DNA of 29,303 nt from Gemmatimonadales bacterium UBA2975 (GCA_002348265.1 DEAT01000046.1:1-29303), one strand, 5' to 3'; counted from the stretch's first letter, positions 1-8,724 are shown. Program-made: numbers and translations. Notes: generated from the sequence alone by a model not told the origin.

Positions 1-40
1 ATTAAAGGGCCAAACCAGGATTGAGATAAAGAAAGGGGGC

Positions 41-63
41 AGGCTCATTGGGTGTGAGAGCCT
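41..63 (-). terminator. Possible rho-independent terminator of the M6 protease gene
   Basis: On the minus strand, just after the protease stop codon, AGGCTC and GAGCCT form a perfect 6-bp stem around an 11-nt loop. A short C run and then a T-rich stretch (plus-strand positions 26-38 are A/G-rich) follow. The arrangement resembles an intrinsic terminator, but the stem is short and the T tract is interrupted. Confidence 0.4.
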
Positions 64-69
64 CTGGCT

Positions 70-1995
70 TCATTGGCGTTCCTGGGGCCTATGCGTGCGC
101 AGCCATTTCCTCAGATCACCAACGTCGAATCGATCGTTGTTGTTGCCTATCTGATCTAGATAGCCTCGCTCTCCATCGGTAAGCGGGTCGTTCTCAGGAT
201 CCAGAAATCCTTCGATCAGATCAGTCGATTCTATCACCCAATCACCAGTAGCGTTGACGGTAAGGGTCACATGCGGCGAGGTGTTACCGAGGCGGTCACG
301 GACAGCTACCGAATAAGAATTTTCTCCGGCTTCTTGAAGTGAGCCGATTAGGAAGAGCTCGTCTCCAATATTTTCAAAAGAAAATGCCTGGGGCAGTATC
401 CCGACTCCCGTGTAAGGGCCATGGCCACCAGCTATCCTTATAGGTACTGCGAAGCTTCTTATCTGCATGACCTCGACTGTCTCCGGGCGCTCGACCAGTC
501 GCGGTGTCTGACCGGTCGATACTACGAGCCTAGCTACTCCGTCTTGGACAGAGACCTCGTGGACCATGGCTGCGGGCCAGTCACCGTTGTGGAGCCTTAG
601 TGGGGGATTTGTCTCTCCGTTAAGCTTACCCACTAATCCGTTCACTCCCCACGCGTCACCAGCTTCGCCTCGATTACCTCCCTCGGGTGTCGTCTTAAGG
701 AGTCCGCGATTTCCGTCTTGCTCGAGCATGGTTAGGTAATAGGGCTCGTCGGTGGCAGGATCAGGACGAAGGCTCGCCGAAGAATCTTGCTTATATAAAA
801 GCACTCCGGTTGCAGGTAGGGCGTGGTCAAAACCTATCTGTGCTCGAAATTCGGCGAAGAGAAACTCCGTGGGAGAGTGTTCGAGCCCTCCAGGGTCAAG
901 CGGTATTCTCAGCACGTCGCCATCTGTCTGGGCTGGACCCAGAAAGATTTCCTCGTTCCATACCTCACCAATATCAAGGTAATCCACCCAGCCCAGAGTA
1001 CCCTTAGAGTGTCCGATCATATGAGCAGGTCCGTACGGATCTCGGGTGGATCCCACGGGGCCACATCCCCAAGACCCGGCTGCCATCAGGGCCCAGCAAC
1101 CAAGCACCCACCGCCGACCCTCCGGCCCAAGGTCCCGATCGACCCAGTGATAGTAGTCTGGTAGACCCAGGGCATGGCCGAACTCGTGTGCGATCACGCC
1201 AGCATCCTGAACTTTAGTACCGGAGCAGTCGGCGGCGCTCTGTGTGATGTAGTCATGCACGAGGATCGGATGGCCACTCGCACCGATATCGTTGGTCTGG
1301 AACGGGGAACCCGTTTGTGCTGAAATGGTCCAGCGGTGGGGCCAGATCGCTGGACCGCCACAAGACGCGGCGACCTCTAGGAATTCTACTGTAATGACGT
1401 CAACGTAGCCGTCGTCGTCGCCACTGTTCGGCTGCCCGTCTGGACCGTCGTTGTCGTACTGCCGGAAGTCAACGTCGGCATCGGCTTGATTCAGCATGTC
1501 CACGATCCATTCGCCCACACGTGCGTCCGGGCCTAGGGCATAGTCTGAGCCAACTACTTCACTCATAGTGAGGCTGGTGCGCACCCATCCTATTACATCT
1601 CCCGATACGGTGAGGGCTCCGCGCGACATTTCTAGATACGACTCAGTTATGGTGCCCCGTTCAGCGGGTCCTCGGAAGAGTGAGGCCTCCACCATTTCCC
1701 GGGTGATATGTGGATCTGTGTCAGAGTCGACGAAGAGGCCCAGGATGACTGGAATACGAACTTCTCCGGAAGCAGACGCGCTGCCGGCCCGCCGAAAGAG
1801 TGCTCGTTCAAGTTTGTATGCAGTCGGGTCCTCTTGCACGCGCTGGTAATAGGCTTCTGGAACCGTGATTCCCTTCCGTTGAGCGAGCGCTTCGATGTCC
1901 TGAGCCGATGATCGTGCCGGTGCCAGAAGCACTATAAATCCGATGACGGAGCCTGCTACCACTGCTTGGTTTCGCCAACTATTCCCGACTCTCAT
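70..1995 (-). CDS. Secreted M6-type zinc metalloprotease with dockerin-like C-terminus
   Basis: This 641-residue protein is a secreted zinc endopeptidase related to the M6 (immune inhibitor A-like) family. A Sec signal peptide is visible (charged start, hydrophobic residues about 10-28, cleavage near SSAQ). The zinc motif is HEFGHALGLPDYY, with H270, E271 and H274, and D280 in the position of the third-ligand region seen in M6 proteins. A beta-rich, Ig-like stretch (about residues 495-585) follows the catalytic part. The last about 35 residues carry GNNNDRFDVGDL, which resembles a single dockerin/EF-hand repeat with loop positions 3, 5, 9 and 12 retained. Its ATG overlaps the stop of the upstream lipoprotein gene by four bases (ATGA), so the two are co-translated. 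Substrate is unknown; protein digestion outside the cell is the inferred role. Confidence 0.88.
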   Translation of the reverse strand: MRVGNSWRNQAVVAGSVIGFIVLLAPARSSAQDIEALAQRKGITVPEAYYQRVQEDPTAYKLERALFRRAGSASASGEVRIPVILGLFVDSDTDPHITREMVEASLFRGPAERGTITESYLEMSRGALTVSGDVIGWVRTSLTMSEVVGSDYALGPDARVGEWIVDMLNQADADVDFRQYDNDGPDGQPNSGDDDGYVDVITVEFLEVAASCGGPAIWPHRWTISAQTGSPFQTNDIGASGHPILVHDYITQSAADCSGTKVQDAGVIAHEFGHALGLPDYYHWVDRDLGPEGRRWVLGCWALMAAGSWGCGPVGSTRDPYGPAHMIGHSKGTLGWVDYLDIGEVWNEEIFLGPAQTDGDVLRIPLDPGGLEHSPTEFLFAEFRAQIGFDHALPATGVLLYKQDSSASLRPDPATDEPYYLTMLEQDGNRGLLKTTPEGGNRGEAGDAWGVNGLVGKLNGETNPPLRLHNGDWPAAMVHEVSVQDGVARLVVSTGQTPRLVERPETVEVMQIRSFAVPIRIAGGHGPYTGVGILPQAFSFENIGDELFLIGSLQEAGENSYSVAVRDRLGNTSPHVTLTVNATGDWVIESTDLIEGFLDPENDPLTDGERGYLDQIGNNNDRFDVGDLRKWLRTHRPQERQ

Positions 1996-2387
1996 CGCTC
2001 GAACTCGATCTTATATTGACCAAGGTCACCCCTCAGTTGGTCGTCGGGCCCTGCTACTTCTTCGATTACGACGCTGGGGAGCTGAAGAGTGTCGGCTAAG
2101 TGAATCAGAAACATTAGCTGGTCACCTTCTTGGTTAATCAGTGCGACCCGTGCTCCATCCTGATTCAGCCGAGAAAAGACCTCTGTAGGCCCGACACCTT
2201 CGATAGATAGAACGCCGTCCCCAAAAAGCTCGATGACTGCCCCCCCTTCACCGCCTCCTAATGGGCTTACTAGCGTCGCAAGCATAGCGCCAGGGCCAGG
2301 CAGTGCCTCTTCGGGGCCGCAAGCTAGCATTGAGCAAAGGATCCCTATGCTGGCGAGCCTGGGGATCAATGAACTGTTTTGGGGCAT
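1992..2387 (-). CDS. Small putative lipoprotein, coupled to M6 protease
   Basis: A 131-residue protein with a short hydrophobic signal and a lipobox, SMLAC, placing the lipidated cysteine at residue 23; an envelope-anchored lipoprotein is therefore likely. The mature part (about 108 residues) is glycine- and valine-rich with alternating hydrophobic residues, suggesting a beta-sandwich. I do not recognise a named family with certainty. It is first in a two-gene unit and its stop codon overlaps the protease start (ATGA), implying stoichiometric production. Because the protease ends in a dockerin-like repeat, a cohesin-like docking or chaperone role is conceivable, but that is inference from gene order and fold pattern only. 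Confidence 0.75.
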   Translation of the reverse strand: MPQNSSLIPRLASIGILCSMLACGPEEALPGPGAMLATLVSPLGGGEGGAVIELFGDGVLSIEGVGPTEVFSRLNQDGARVALINQEGDQLMFLIHLADTLQLPSVVIEEVAGPDDQLRGDLGQYKIEFER

Positions 2388-2902
2388 GTTGCATTCGGGT
2401 AGCTAGTGGGCGGGGATAATTGGGTTAACCGGCTGTGTCTTCCGTGGCAATGCGACCCTTGTTTGCTAGTCGATAGGAATCAACCGTGTGGCGCGAAAGG
2501 ATATCCCCGTAAGTCAAAGTCAGACCACGGATTACAGAGCCACCAGTTCAGCTGAGACCCACCTTTGCTTGTCGATCTGGGCGTCCCTGTGCCGCGCCAA
2601 TCTAAACTAGAACATTAATACTATTACAGGCCGGATGGTTCCGATAACCGATACAGGCACACGTCGGTTCCTGTGCTTCGAAGGGTGAACGTTTGGGTGT
2701 GGCAGAGGCCGCACGGGGCGAAATCCGGATTACCGGCTGGGTGACTTATGTTCGCGGAACCCTGTGGCCGCTCGATTGATGGTGAGCGAAAATCATGTAG
2801 TAGGACTGGGTGCTGTGGCAGATATCCTATAAGTAACTTGGCTTTTCGACGTATTCGGCTTGAGTTGACCGGGACCCCTGGCGGTTCTAGCTTTCGCTTC
2901 CA
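2388..2902. other. Gene-free divergent intergenic region
   Basis: This stretch separates the leftward lipoprotein/protease unit from the rightward suf operon and must hold promoters for both. No open frame here has a convincing start and ribosome-binding site, and no tRNA or riboswitch consensus was recognised. A TTGACC hexamer at 2865-2870 could be a -35 element for suf, but the -10 region 17 nt further on (TAGCTT) is poor. The length, over 500 bases, is exceptional in this otherwise tightly packed window. Confidence 0.6.
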
Positions 2903-2927
2903 CTAATAAAGAATGATTCTTAATAAG
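2903..2927. promoter_or_regulatory. Fur/PerR-like palindromic operator upstream of sufC
   Basis: A 25-bp near-perfect inverted repeat is centred on G2915: the core is AAGAAT-G-ATTCTT and 10 of 12 flanking base pairs are complementary. The 7-1-7 architecture with an A/T-rich core ending AAT-N-ATT matches the general form of Fur and PerR boxes (9 of 14 positions of either consensus by eye). It lies 41 bases upstream of the sufC ATG, where binding would repress transcription. Iron or peroxide control of suf genes is known in several bacteria; assignment to Fur or PerR rather than another regulator is inferred. Confidence 0.5.
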
Positions 2928-2968
2928 CGGTGGCCAGTGAGCGCCGCTTCAATTGTCTGAGGACATAG

Positions 2969-3742
2969 ATGACTGACGCATCAATTCTCAGGATCGAAGG
3001 CCTAGAGGCGAAGGTCGCAGACGAAGATCTCTCAATTCTTAAGGGGCTAACCCTCGATATAGGCAAAGGTGAGATCCACGCAATCATGGGCCCGAACGGG
3101 TCCGGAAAGAGTACACTCGCGAAGGTACTCGCAGGACATCCGGGCTATGAAGCAACAATGGGGTCAGTGGAATTCCGTGGAGCAGACCTTCTAGACCTAG
3201 AAGCTGATGAGCGCTCTCAAGCTGGTGTGTTCTTGGCGTTTCAGTACCCGGTCGAGATCCCAGGTGTCTCAATCGCTAACTTCCTGAGGACGGCGGTTCA
3301 GGCGCACTTGCCGGAGGATGAGGAACTGGACGTCTTCGACTTTACCGACATCCTCATGGAGCGGATGGAGATGTTGGAAATGGACGTTGCGTTCGCTGAG
3401 CGACACGTCAACGACGGCTTCTCCGGTGGAGAAAAGAAGCGGAACGAGATTCTTCAGATGGCGATGCTGAAACCGAAACTTGCTGTGATGGATGAGACAG
3501 ATTCAGGGCTTGATATCGACGCGCTCAAGATCGTTGCGAGCGGAGTGAATAAACTGTCTGAAGAAGACCCCGAAATGTCAGTTCTCCTCATCACCCATTA
3601 CCAGCGTCTTCTAGACTATATCAAGCCGGACTTTGTCCACGTCATGGTAGATGGAAGGATTGTGAAGTCTGGCGGACCGGAGGTCGCGCTGGAGCTCGAG
3701 GCAGGTGGCTACAGCGAGTTTGAGACGGCTTCCGCGTCCTGA
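2969..3742 (+). CDS. sufC: SUF system ABC-type ATPase SufC
   Basis: SufC is the cytoplasmic ATPase of the SufBC2D scaffold that assembles iron-sulfur clusters. The 257-residue protein has the full family length and all nucleotide-binding elements: Walker A GPNGSGKST (41-49), Q-loop Q92, signature FSGGEKKR (151-158), Walker B LAVMDETDSGLD (171-182) and the H-loop ITHYQRLL (H210). The SufC-specific DETDSGLD sequence separates it from transporter ATPases. The ATG is preceded by TGAGGA with a 5-nt spacer. It is the first gene of the suf operon, directly behind the palindromic operator; sufB follows after 37 nt. Confidence 0.97.
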   Translation: MTDASILRIEGLEAKVADEDLSILKGLTLDIGKGEIHAIMGPNGSGKSTLAKVLAGHPGYEATMGSVEFRGADLLDLEADERSQAGVFLAFQYPVEIPGVSIANFLRTAVQAHLPEDEELDVFDFTDILMERMEMLEMDVAFAERHVNDGFSGGEKKRNEILQMAMLKPKLAVMDETDSGLDIDALKIVASGVNKLSEEDPEMSVLLITHYQRLLDYIKPDFVHVMVDGRIVKSGGPEVALELEAGGYSEFETASAS

Positions 3743-3779
3743 TCACGTTTCTCTCTGACACGTAACGGAGTAAGCTCAT

Positions 3780-5195
3780 ATGCCAGAAAATGAGACGATT
3801 CAGGGTCTAGACCTCGACGAATATAAGTATGATTTCGTAACGGAGGTGGATCCGGTATACCGTGCTCAGCGGGGCCTGTCGGAGGAGGTCGTCCGTCAGA
3901 TCTCCCAGCACAAAGAGGAGCCGGACTGGATGCTAGATTTTCGACTCAAGGCACTAGAGGTCTATGAGTCGAAGCCGATGCCGAAATGGGGAGGGGACCT
4001 CGACGGACTCGAACAGGTCTTAGACGAGATTTACTTCTACGTTCGTCCCCAAGACCGGATGCAGCACTCTTGGGAAGACGTCCCAGATGAGATCAAAGAC
4101 ACGTTTGAGAAACTGGGAATTCCGGAGGCAGAGAGGGAGGTTCTTGCGGGCGTGGGAGCACAGTACGAATCCGAAATGGTATACCACTCCCTGAGGGAGG
4201 AGTGGGAAAAGCAAGGTGTCATCTTTGACTCTATAGAGGACGGTCTAAAGAACCATCCGGAGCTGTTTCGGGAGCATTTTGGGACGATTATCCCCACTGC
4301 CGATAACAAGTTCTCTGCCATGAATTCGGCCGTCTGGTCAGGGGGCTCGTTTGTCTACATTCCCAAAGGCGTATCCCTGGATACACCTCTGCAGGCGTAC
4401 TTCCGGGTCAACCAAGAACGGATGGGCCAGTTCGAGCGCACTCTCATCATCGTCGATGAAGGCGCCCAAGCGCACTACATCGAGGGATGCACCGCGCCTG
4501 TCTATTCGACTGAGTCATTCCACTCTGGTGTGATCGAGATCGTCGTCAAGAAGAATGCACGATTCCGATACACTACGATTCAGAATTGGTCGAATAACAT
4601 GTACAACCTGGTCACCCAGCGTGCCATCGTTGAAGAGGGTGCAAACATGGAGTGGCTGGATGGTAACCTCGGATCGAAGCTGACCATGAAGTACCCGTCC
4701 TGCTATCTGATGGGAGAAGGAGCTCACGGCGAGATCCTTTCAATCGCCTATTCAGGGGATGGACAACACCAAGACACAGGCGGAAAAGTTGTTCATGCAG
4801 CGCCGCATACTACCTCATCCATCGTTTCGAAGTCGATTTCTAAGGGGCATGGGCGGTCAACGTATAGAGGCCTGCTGAAGGTACATGAAGGAGCACATCA
4901 CGCGCGGTCCAATGTCGAGTGCGACGCGCTGCTCATTAATGAGACCTCCCGAACCGATACCTATCCGTACATCGAGATCGAAGAGAACGATGCAAACGTA
5001 GGTCATGAAGCCTCTGTTTCTAGGATAGGTGAAGAGCAACTGTTCTACCTTACGAGCCGTGGTATTCCCGAAGACGAGGCCATGGCGATGATTGTTCGCG
5101 GCTTTATTGAACCAATCGCAAAGGAGTTACCCCTCGAATATGCGGTGGAACTGAACCGTCTGATCGAGCTCGAGATGGAAGGTTCGGTAGGCTGA
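3780..5195 (+). CDS. sufB: Fe-S cluster assembly scaffold protein SufB
   Basis: SufB is the subunit on which nascent Fe-S clusters form within SufBC2D. The 471-residue length is typical. The C-terminal core carries the conserved ECDALLI segment and GHEASVSRIGEEQLFYLTSRG; C381 and E410 have the same 29-residue spacing as the functionally important Cys405 and Glu434 of E. coli SufB. The start ATG follows an ACGGAG ribosome-binding site about 10 nt upstream. The stop overlaps the sufD start by one base (TGATG), indicating translational coupling. This form lacks nothing obvious compared with the family. Confidence 0.97.
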   Translation: MPENETIQGLDLDEYKYDFVTEVDPVYRAQRGLSEEVVRQISQHKEEPDWMLDFRLKALEVYESKPMPKWGGDLDGLEQVLDEIYFYVRPQDRMQHSWEDVPDEIKDTFEKLGIPEAEREVLAGVGAQYESEMVYHSLREEWEKQGVIFDSIEDGLKNHPELFREHFGTIIPTADNKFSAMNSAVWSGGSFVYIPKGVSLDTPLQAYFRVNQERMGQFERTLIIVDEGAQAHYIEGCTAPVYSTESFHSGVIEIVVKKNARFRYTTIQNWSNNMYNLVTQRAIVEEGANMEWLDGNLGSKLTMKYPSCYLMGEGAHGEILSIAYSGDGQHQDTGGKVVHAAPHTTSSIVSKSISKGHGRSTYRGLLKVHEGAHHARSNVECDALLINETSRTDTYPYIEIEENDANVGHEASVSRIGEEQLFYLTSRGIPEDEAMAMIVRGFIEPIAKELPLEYAVELNRLIELEMEGSVG

Positions 5196-6550
5196 TGGTA
5201 GACATGGTAATCACGGAGTCGCAAGCGACGCAGGGGGTCACCGAGGCCTTCAATGCAGCGTCGGTTGAGCTCCTCACCAAAGGTGAACCGGCGTGGCTCC
5301 GCGAGGGTCGAGAACAAGCTTGGTCGGTGTACGAGCAAACTCCAATGCCTAACACCCGACTCGAAGAGTGGCGGTATACGGACCTGACTAGGTTGCTCCA
5401 GTTGGCCTCACTGCGGCTCCCCGAAGTGGAGGTCGGGCCAGGTAGCGCGTCGACTTGGCCAGATAGGTTGCGTGAAACGACGGAGCAAAATCGCGAAGCG
5501 GCCGGCCACATCGTTCTCATTGACGGACATGTAGTGCACGCTGACATCGATCCGGTGCTTGCGGAGCAGGGTGTGATCCTTGATTCCCTTCATGATGCTC
5601 TGACACTACATCCTGAACTAGTCAAAGAGCACCTAGGCAGCGCGGTCTCAGCTGACGACGGAAAGCTCGAAGCGTTGAATATGGCAATGTGGGCTGATGG
5701 GATTTTCGTCTACGTTCCATCAGCTGTCCGTCTCGATCTGCCGATCCGGGTTACCCGCTGGATAAGCCAAGCGGGGGCAGCGTATTTCAGTCGCGTCCTG
5801 ATAGTGGCTGAAGCACAGAGCCAGGTTTCTTATGTGGACGAAGTGGTCTCGGATGATTTCGATACTCAGACCCTCAAATCATCTGCGGTAGAATTGGTCG
5901 CCGGAGCTGGAGCTGTCCTCCAGTACGTCACTGTCCAACGAGCCGGTAGCGGGGTTTTCGTTCATTCGGCCCAGCGCACACTGGCGGAACGTGATGCACG
6001 GATTGACACACTGAATGTCGGATTAGGTGGCTCAGTCCATCGCGTGGACCTGAACGCCAAGTTGCTCGGTCCGGGAGCCAATTCCGAAATGCTGGGATTG
6101 TACTTTGGAGATGGAAACCAGCACTTCGATTTTAATACCAGCCAAGATCATACGGAGCCTAATACCGGAAGTGACCTGCTCTATAAGGGGGCTCTGGACG
6201 GGGCTAGTCGGGCTGTTTTTCGCGGTATCATCCGGGTTTTGCCGGGTGCACAGCGCACCGACGCGTACCAGACAAACCGGAATCTTTTGTTGTCATCGGG
6301 TGCTCGCGCGGACTCGCTTCCCAACCTTGAGATCGAAGCTGACGACGTGAAATGTTCTCATGGAGCAACCGTAGGAGAACTTGATACAGAGGCCAAGTTT
6401 TACCTCATGAGTCGAGGCCTTGATAAAGTGCAAGCGGAGCGTCTTGTTGTGCTCGGGTTCCTTGGCGAGGTGCTCTCGAGACTCCCTCTCGGTGGCGTTA
6501 TTGAAAAGGTTACGGGCGCCATTGAAGAAAAACTTTCCCAACACGGGTGA
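5195..6550 (+). CDS. sufD: Fe-S cluster assembly protein SufD
   Basis: SufD is the SufB paralogue that completes the SufBC2D complex and is needed for iron acquisition into the cluster. The 451-residue protein contains the family's beta-helix core and the C-terminal segment DDVKCSHGATVGELD, in which H389 corresponds to the conserved His360 of E. coli SufD. The start ATG overlaps the sufB stop by one nucleotide; a second ATG three codons downstream is possible. The Rieske gene begins 10 nt after the stop. Sequence identity to SufB around residues 140-180 (LHPELVKEHLG, FVYVPSAV) shows their common origin. Confidence 0.96.
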   Translation: MVDMVITESQATQGVTEAFNAASVELLTKGEPAWLREGREQAWSVYEQTPMPNTRLEEWRYTDLTRLLQLASLRLPEVEVGPGSASTWPDRLRETTEQNREAAGHIVLIDGHVVHADIDPVLAEQGVILDSLHDALTLHPELVKEHLGSAVSADDGKLEALNMAMWADGIFVYVPSAVRLDLPIRVTRWISQAGAAYFSRVLIVAEAQSQVSYVDEVVSDDFDTQTLKSSAVELVAGAGAVLQYVTVQRAGSGVFVHSAQRTLAERDARIDTLNVGLGGSVHRVDLNAKLLGPGANSEMLGLYFGDGNQHFDFNTSQDHTEPNTGSDLLYKGALDGASRAVFRGIIRVLPGAQRTDAYQTNRNLLLSSGARADSLPNLEIEADDVKCSHGATVGELDTEAKFYLMSRGLDKVQAERLVVLGFLGEVLSRLPLGGVIEKVTGAIEEKLSQHG

Positions 6551-6560
6551 CGGGTCGACG

Positions 6561-6872
6561 ATGTCTCATTGGGTGAAGGTCGCGGTAATGGGTGACTGCC
6601 CTGTGGGGATGTTGAAGGGTGTGATGGCAGACGGGGTACCTGTAGTGCTCGCGAATGTCGAGGGCTCGATCTGCGCACTGAGAGACCAATGCTCTCACGA
6701 AGACCTCCCACTCTCGGATGGTGAGCTCGAGGGTAGCGACGTCGTATGCCTGTATCACGGTGCACGATTCGATGCGTGCTCCGGAGCGCGGAAGACGCTT
6801 CCTGCAATCCGGCCTGTTCAATCGTTTCCGGTTGATATTCGGGACGGAGAAATTTTCGTTGATGTCGGATAG
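6561..6872 (+). CDS. Rieske-type [2Fe-2S] ferredoxin in suf operon
   Basis: A 103-residue soluble Rieske ferredoxin. The cluster-binding motifs are C44-S-H46 and C63-L-Y-H66, giving two Cys and two His ligands, followed by the usual GARFD segment. No oxygenase catalytic domain is attached. The start was set at the ATG 10 nt after the sufD stop, because the open frame that extends further upstream lies inside sufD. Small Rieske proteins of this kind recur in suf operons of other bacteria; their role is commonly assumed to be electron delivery for cluster assembly or downstream oxygenases, but this is not settled. Two extra cysteines (C13, C38) precede the motif. Confidence 0.92.
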   Translation: MSHWVKVAVMGDCPVGMLKGVMADGVPVVLANVEGSICALRDQCSHEDLPLSDGELEGSDVVCLYHGARFDACSGARKTLPAIRPVQSFPVDIRDGEIFVDVG

Positions 6873-6916
6873 CTGGGCTCGGATCGGCCGTCGAGCACGA
6901 CGACCAAGGCGCAATT

Positions 6917-8152
6917 ATGAGCATTGAAGACTTTGATCCCATCCGGATCCGAAAAGACTTCCCAGCGCTTGATCAGACTGTCCACGGCAGACCACTTGCA
7001 TACCTGGATAACGCTGCGACATCGCAGAAGCCACGTGCGGTGCTCGACGTGCTCAGCGAATACTATGAGAAGGACAACGCGAACGTTCATCGTGGCATCC
7101 ATGAGCTATCCAGACGAGCGACCGTCGCCTTTGAAGCAGCGCGCGAGAAAGTAGCCAGTTGGATCAACGCTTCTAGCGCGGCGGAGTGCGTTTGGACACG
7201 TGGAACCACTGAAGCGATCAACCTAGTCGCGACTGCGTGGGGCTTAGACCATGTTAGCGAAGGTGATGAAATCCTGATCTCAGTCATGGAGCATCACTCC
7301 AACATCGTCCCGTGGCAGTTGCTAGCGGCGAGGACGGGCGCAACGTTGAAGTACATTGAAATTGATGATGAAGGACGCCTAGTCCTCGATGGCCTTGAAG
7401 CACTTCTCACTGAGCGAACGAAGATCGTATCGATCTCGGATGTGTCGAACAGCCTCGGGACTATCAATCCGGTAAAGACAATCGTAGACGCATCGAGGGC
7501 GGTGGGAGCGATTGTCATGGTGGACGGGGCGCAGGGGATCGTCCACACAAAGGTGGATGTACAGGATCTAGGATGCGATTTCTATGCTTTTGGCGGTCAC
7601 AAGATGTGCGGACCGACAGGAGTTGGTGTTCTCTGGGGCCGCCTAGAACTTCTTGAGGCTATGGCGCCTTTTCAGGGTGGCGGGGAGATGATTCAAATTG
7701 TGGGGCGCGATAAAAGCAGTTGGGCTGCTGTTCCCCATAAATTCGAGGCCGGAACGCCGAATATCGCGGGTGCGATAGGTCTGGGTGCGGCGGTTGACTA
7801 CCTGTCAAAGATTGGTACCAAAGCCATCTCGATTCACGAAAATGAGCTTATGGCGTATGCCATGGAGCAACTTTCGCTGATTCCGGGATTGAGAATATTT
7901 GGCCCGTCGTCACTGGATGACCGATCCGCAGTGATTTCCTTTACAATGGGTGACGCGCATCCTCACGATATTTCTACGATTCTGGACACGGAAGGGGTCG
8001 CGATCCGTGCCGGACATCACTGCGCACAGCTCGTGATGAAGCATTTCGGCGTCCCGGCTACCGCCCGGGCGTCCTTCTACTTGTACAGCACGAGAGAAGA
8101 CGTGGATCGACTGGTCAAAGGACTTGACCAAGTAGCTGTGATTTTCAGCTGA
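6917..8152 (+). CDS. sufS: Cysteine desulfurase SufS
   Basis: SufS is the PLP-dependent group II cysteine desulfurase that provides persulfide sulfur for cluster assembly. The 411-residue length is standard. Landmarks are the NAATSQKP segment near the N-terminus, SVMEHHSN, the PLP lysine in FGGHKMCGPTG (K229) and the catalytic cysteine in RAGHHCAQ (C369), surrounded by the short group II loop. The gene starts 44 nt after the Rieske gene on the same strand. SufU, its usual zinc-dependent sulfur acceptor, lies 110 nt downstream, so sulfur flow should be SufS to SufU to SufBCD. Confidence 0.97.
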   Translation: MSIEDFDPIRIRKDFPALDQTVHGRPLAYLDNAATSQKPRAVLDVLSEYYEKDNANVHRGIHELSRRATVAFEAAREKVASWINASSAAECVWTRGTTEAINLVATAWGLDHVSEGDEILISVMEHHSNIVPWQLLAARTGATLKYIEIDDEGRLVLDGLEALLTERTKIVSISDVSNSLGTINPVKTIVDASRAVGAIVMVDGAQGIVHTKVDVQDLGCDFYAFGGHKMCGPTGVGVLWGRLELLEAMAPFQGGGEMIQIVGRDKSSWAAVPHKFEAGTPNIAGAIGLGAAVDYLSKIGTKAISIHENELMAYAMEQLSLIPGLRIFGPSSLDDRSAVISFTMGDAHPHDISTILDTEGVAIRAGHHCAQLVMKHFGVPATARASFYLYSTREDVDRLVKGLDQVAVIFS

Positions 8153-8262
8153 GTTAGCAGATGAGAGTCTCTGCTCGCTCAAAACCGGTGTACAGGGATC
8201 AAACGTGCCTAGCGACTGAACCGGCGATACATTGTGGACTCGCTAGAATTGAGTAGAAACTG

Positions 8263-8724
8263 ATGGAAACTCCGCAACTAAGCTCTCTCTACCAGCAGCT
8301 AATCCTAGAGCATTATCGAAATCCGCGTAACAAAGCGGAGCTTGAGGAAAAGACCGTGGAGATCCATATGGCAAATCCTGTCTGTGGTGACGAGATCCGA
8401 TTGCAATTGCGGATTGAAGGGACCCGGATTGAGGATGTGAAGTTCCTTGGATCGGGATGCTCGATTTCTCAGGCCTCTGTGAGCATGATGACAGTTCGCT
8501 TGAAGGGCTCGAACCTTGATCAAGCTGACGAGCTAGCGAAGCGTTTCACCGATATGATGCACGGCGACGAATCAGCGGCGAAAGAGAAGTCGCTTGGCGA
8601 TCTAAGAGCACTACAAGGAGTTTCGAAGTTTCCGGTTCGTATCAAATGTGCCCTGCTCGGCTTTGATGCGCTGCAGGAGGCACTCAAGAAGGAAGCTGGA
8701 GTTGTGGAGGAAGGGCCTACTTGA
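8263..8724 (+). CDS. sufU: Zinc-dependent sulfurtransferase SufU
   Basis: SufU accepts sulfur from SufS and hands it to SufBCD. The 153-residue protein keeps the ligands seen in Bacillus SufU: C41, D43, C66 and C129, in NPVCGDE, GSGCSISQ and RIKCALLG. The ASVSMM segment and the approximately 20-residue insertion (about 80-101) distinguish SufU from IscU scaffolds. A 110-nt gap separates it from sufS; it contains no clear terminator, so read-through is likely. Its stop codon overlaps the TTG start of the alkyltransferase gene (TTGA). Confidence 0.95.
   Translation: METPQLSSLYQQLILEHYRNPRNKAELEEKTVEIHMANPVCGDEIRLQLRIEGTRIEDVKFLGSGCSISQASVSMMTVRLKGSNLDQADELAKRFTDMMHGDESAAKEKSLGDLRALQGVSKFPVRIKCALLGFDALQEALKKEAGVVEEGPT

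Noticed and set aside
2693..2779. Open frame of 28 codons from TTG within the suf upstream region (reads GVAEAARGEIRIT...)
   Set aside because: Very short, no ribosome-binding site and no recognised similarity; an in-frame stop lies shortly upstream. Chance is the simpler explanation.
5104..5547. Antisense frames of 100 or more codons across sufB/sufD and others
   Set aside because: They run opposite well-supported conserved genes, have biased compositions and no family features.
6420..6560. Longer Rieske protein starting inside sufD
   Set aside because: The extra 47 residues are the sufD sequence read in another frame and match no Rieske N-terminus.
8158..8175. GCAGA/TCTGC hairpin between sufS and sufU as a terminator
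   Set aside because: The stem is only five pairs and no T run follows; sufU most likely belongs to the operon.
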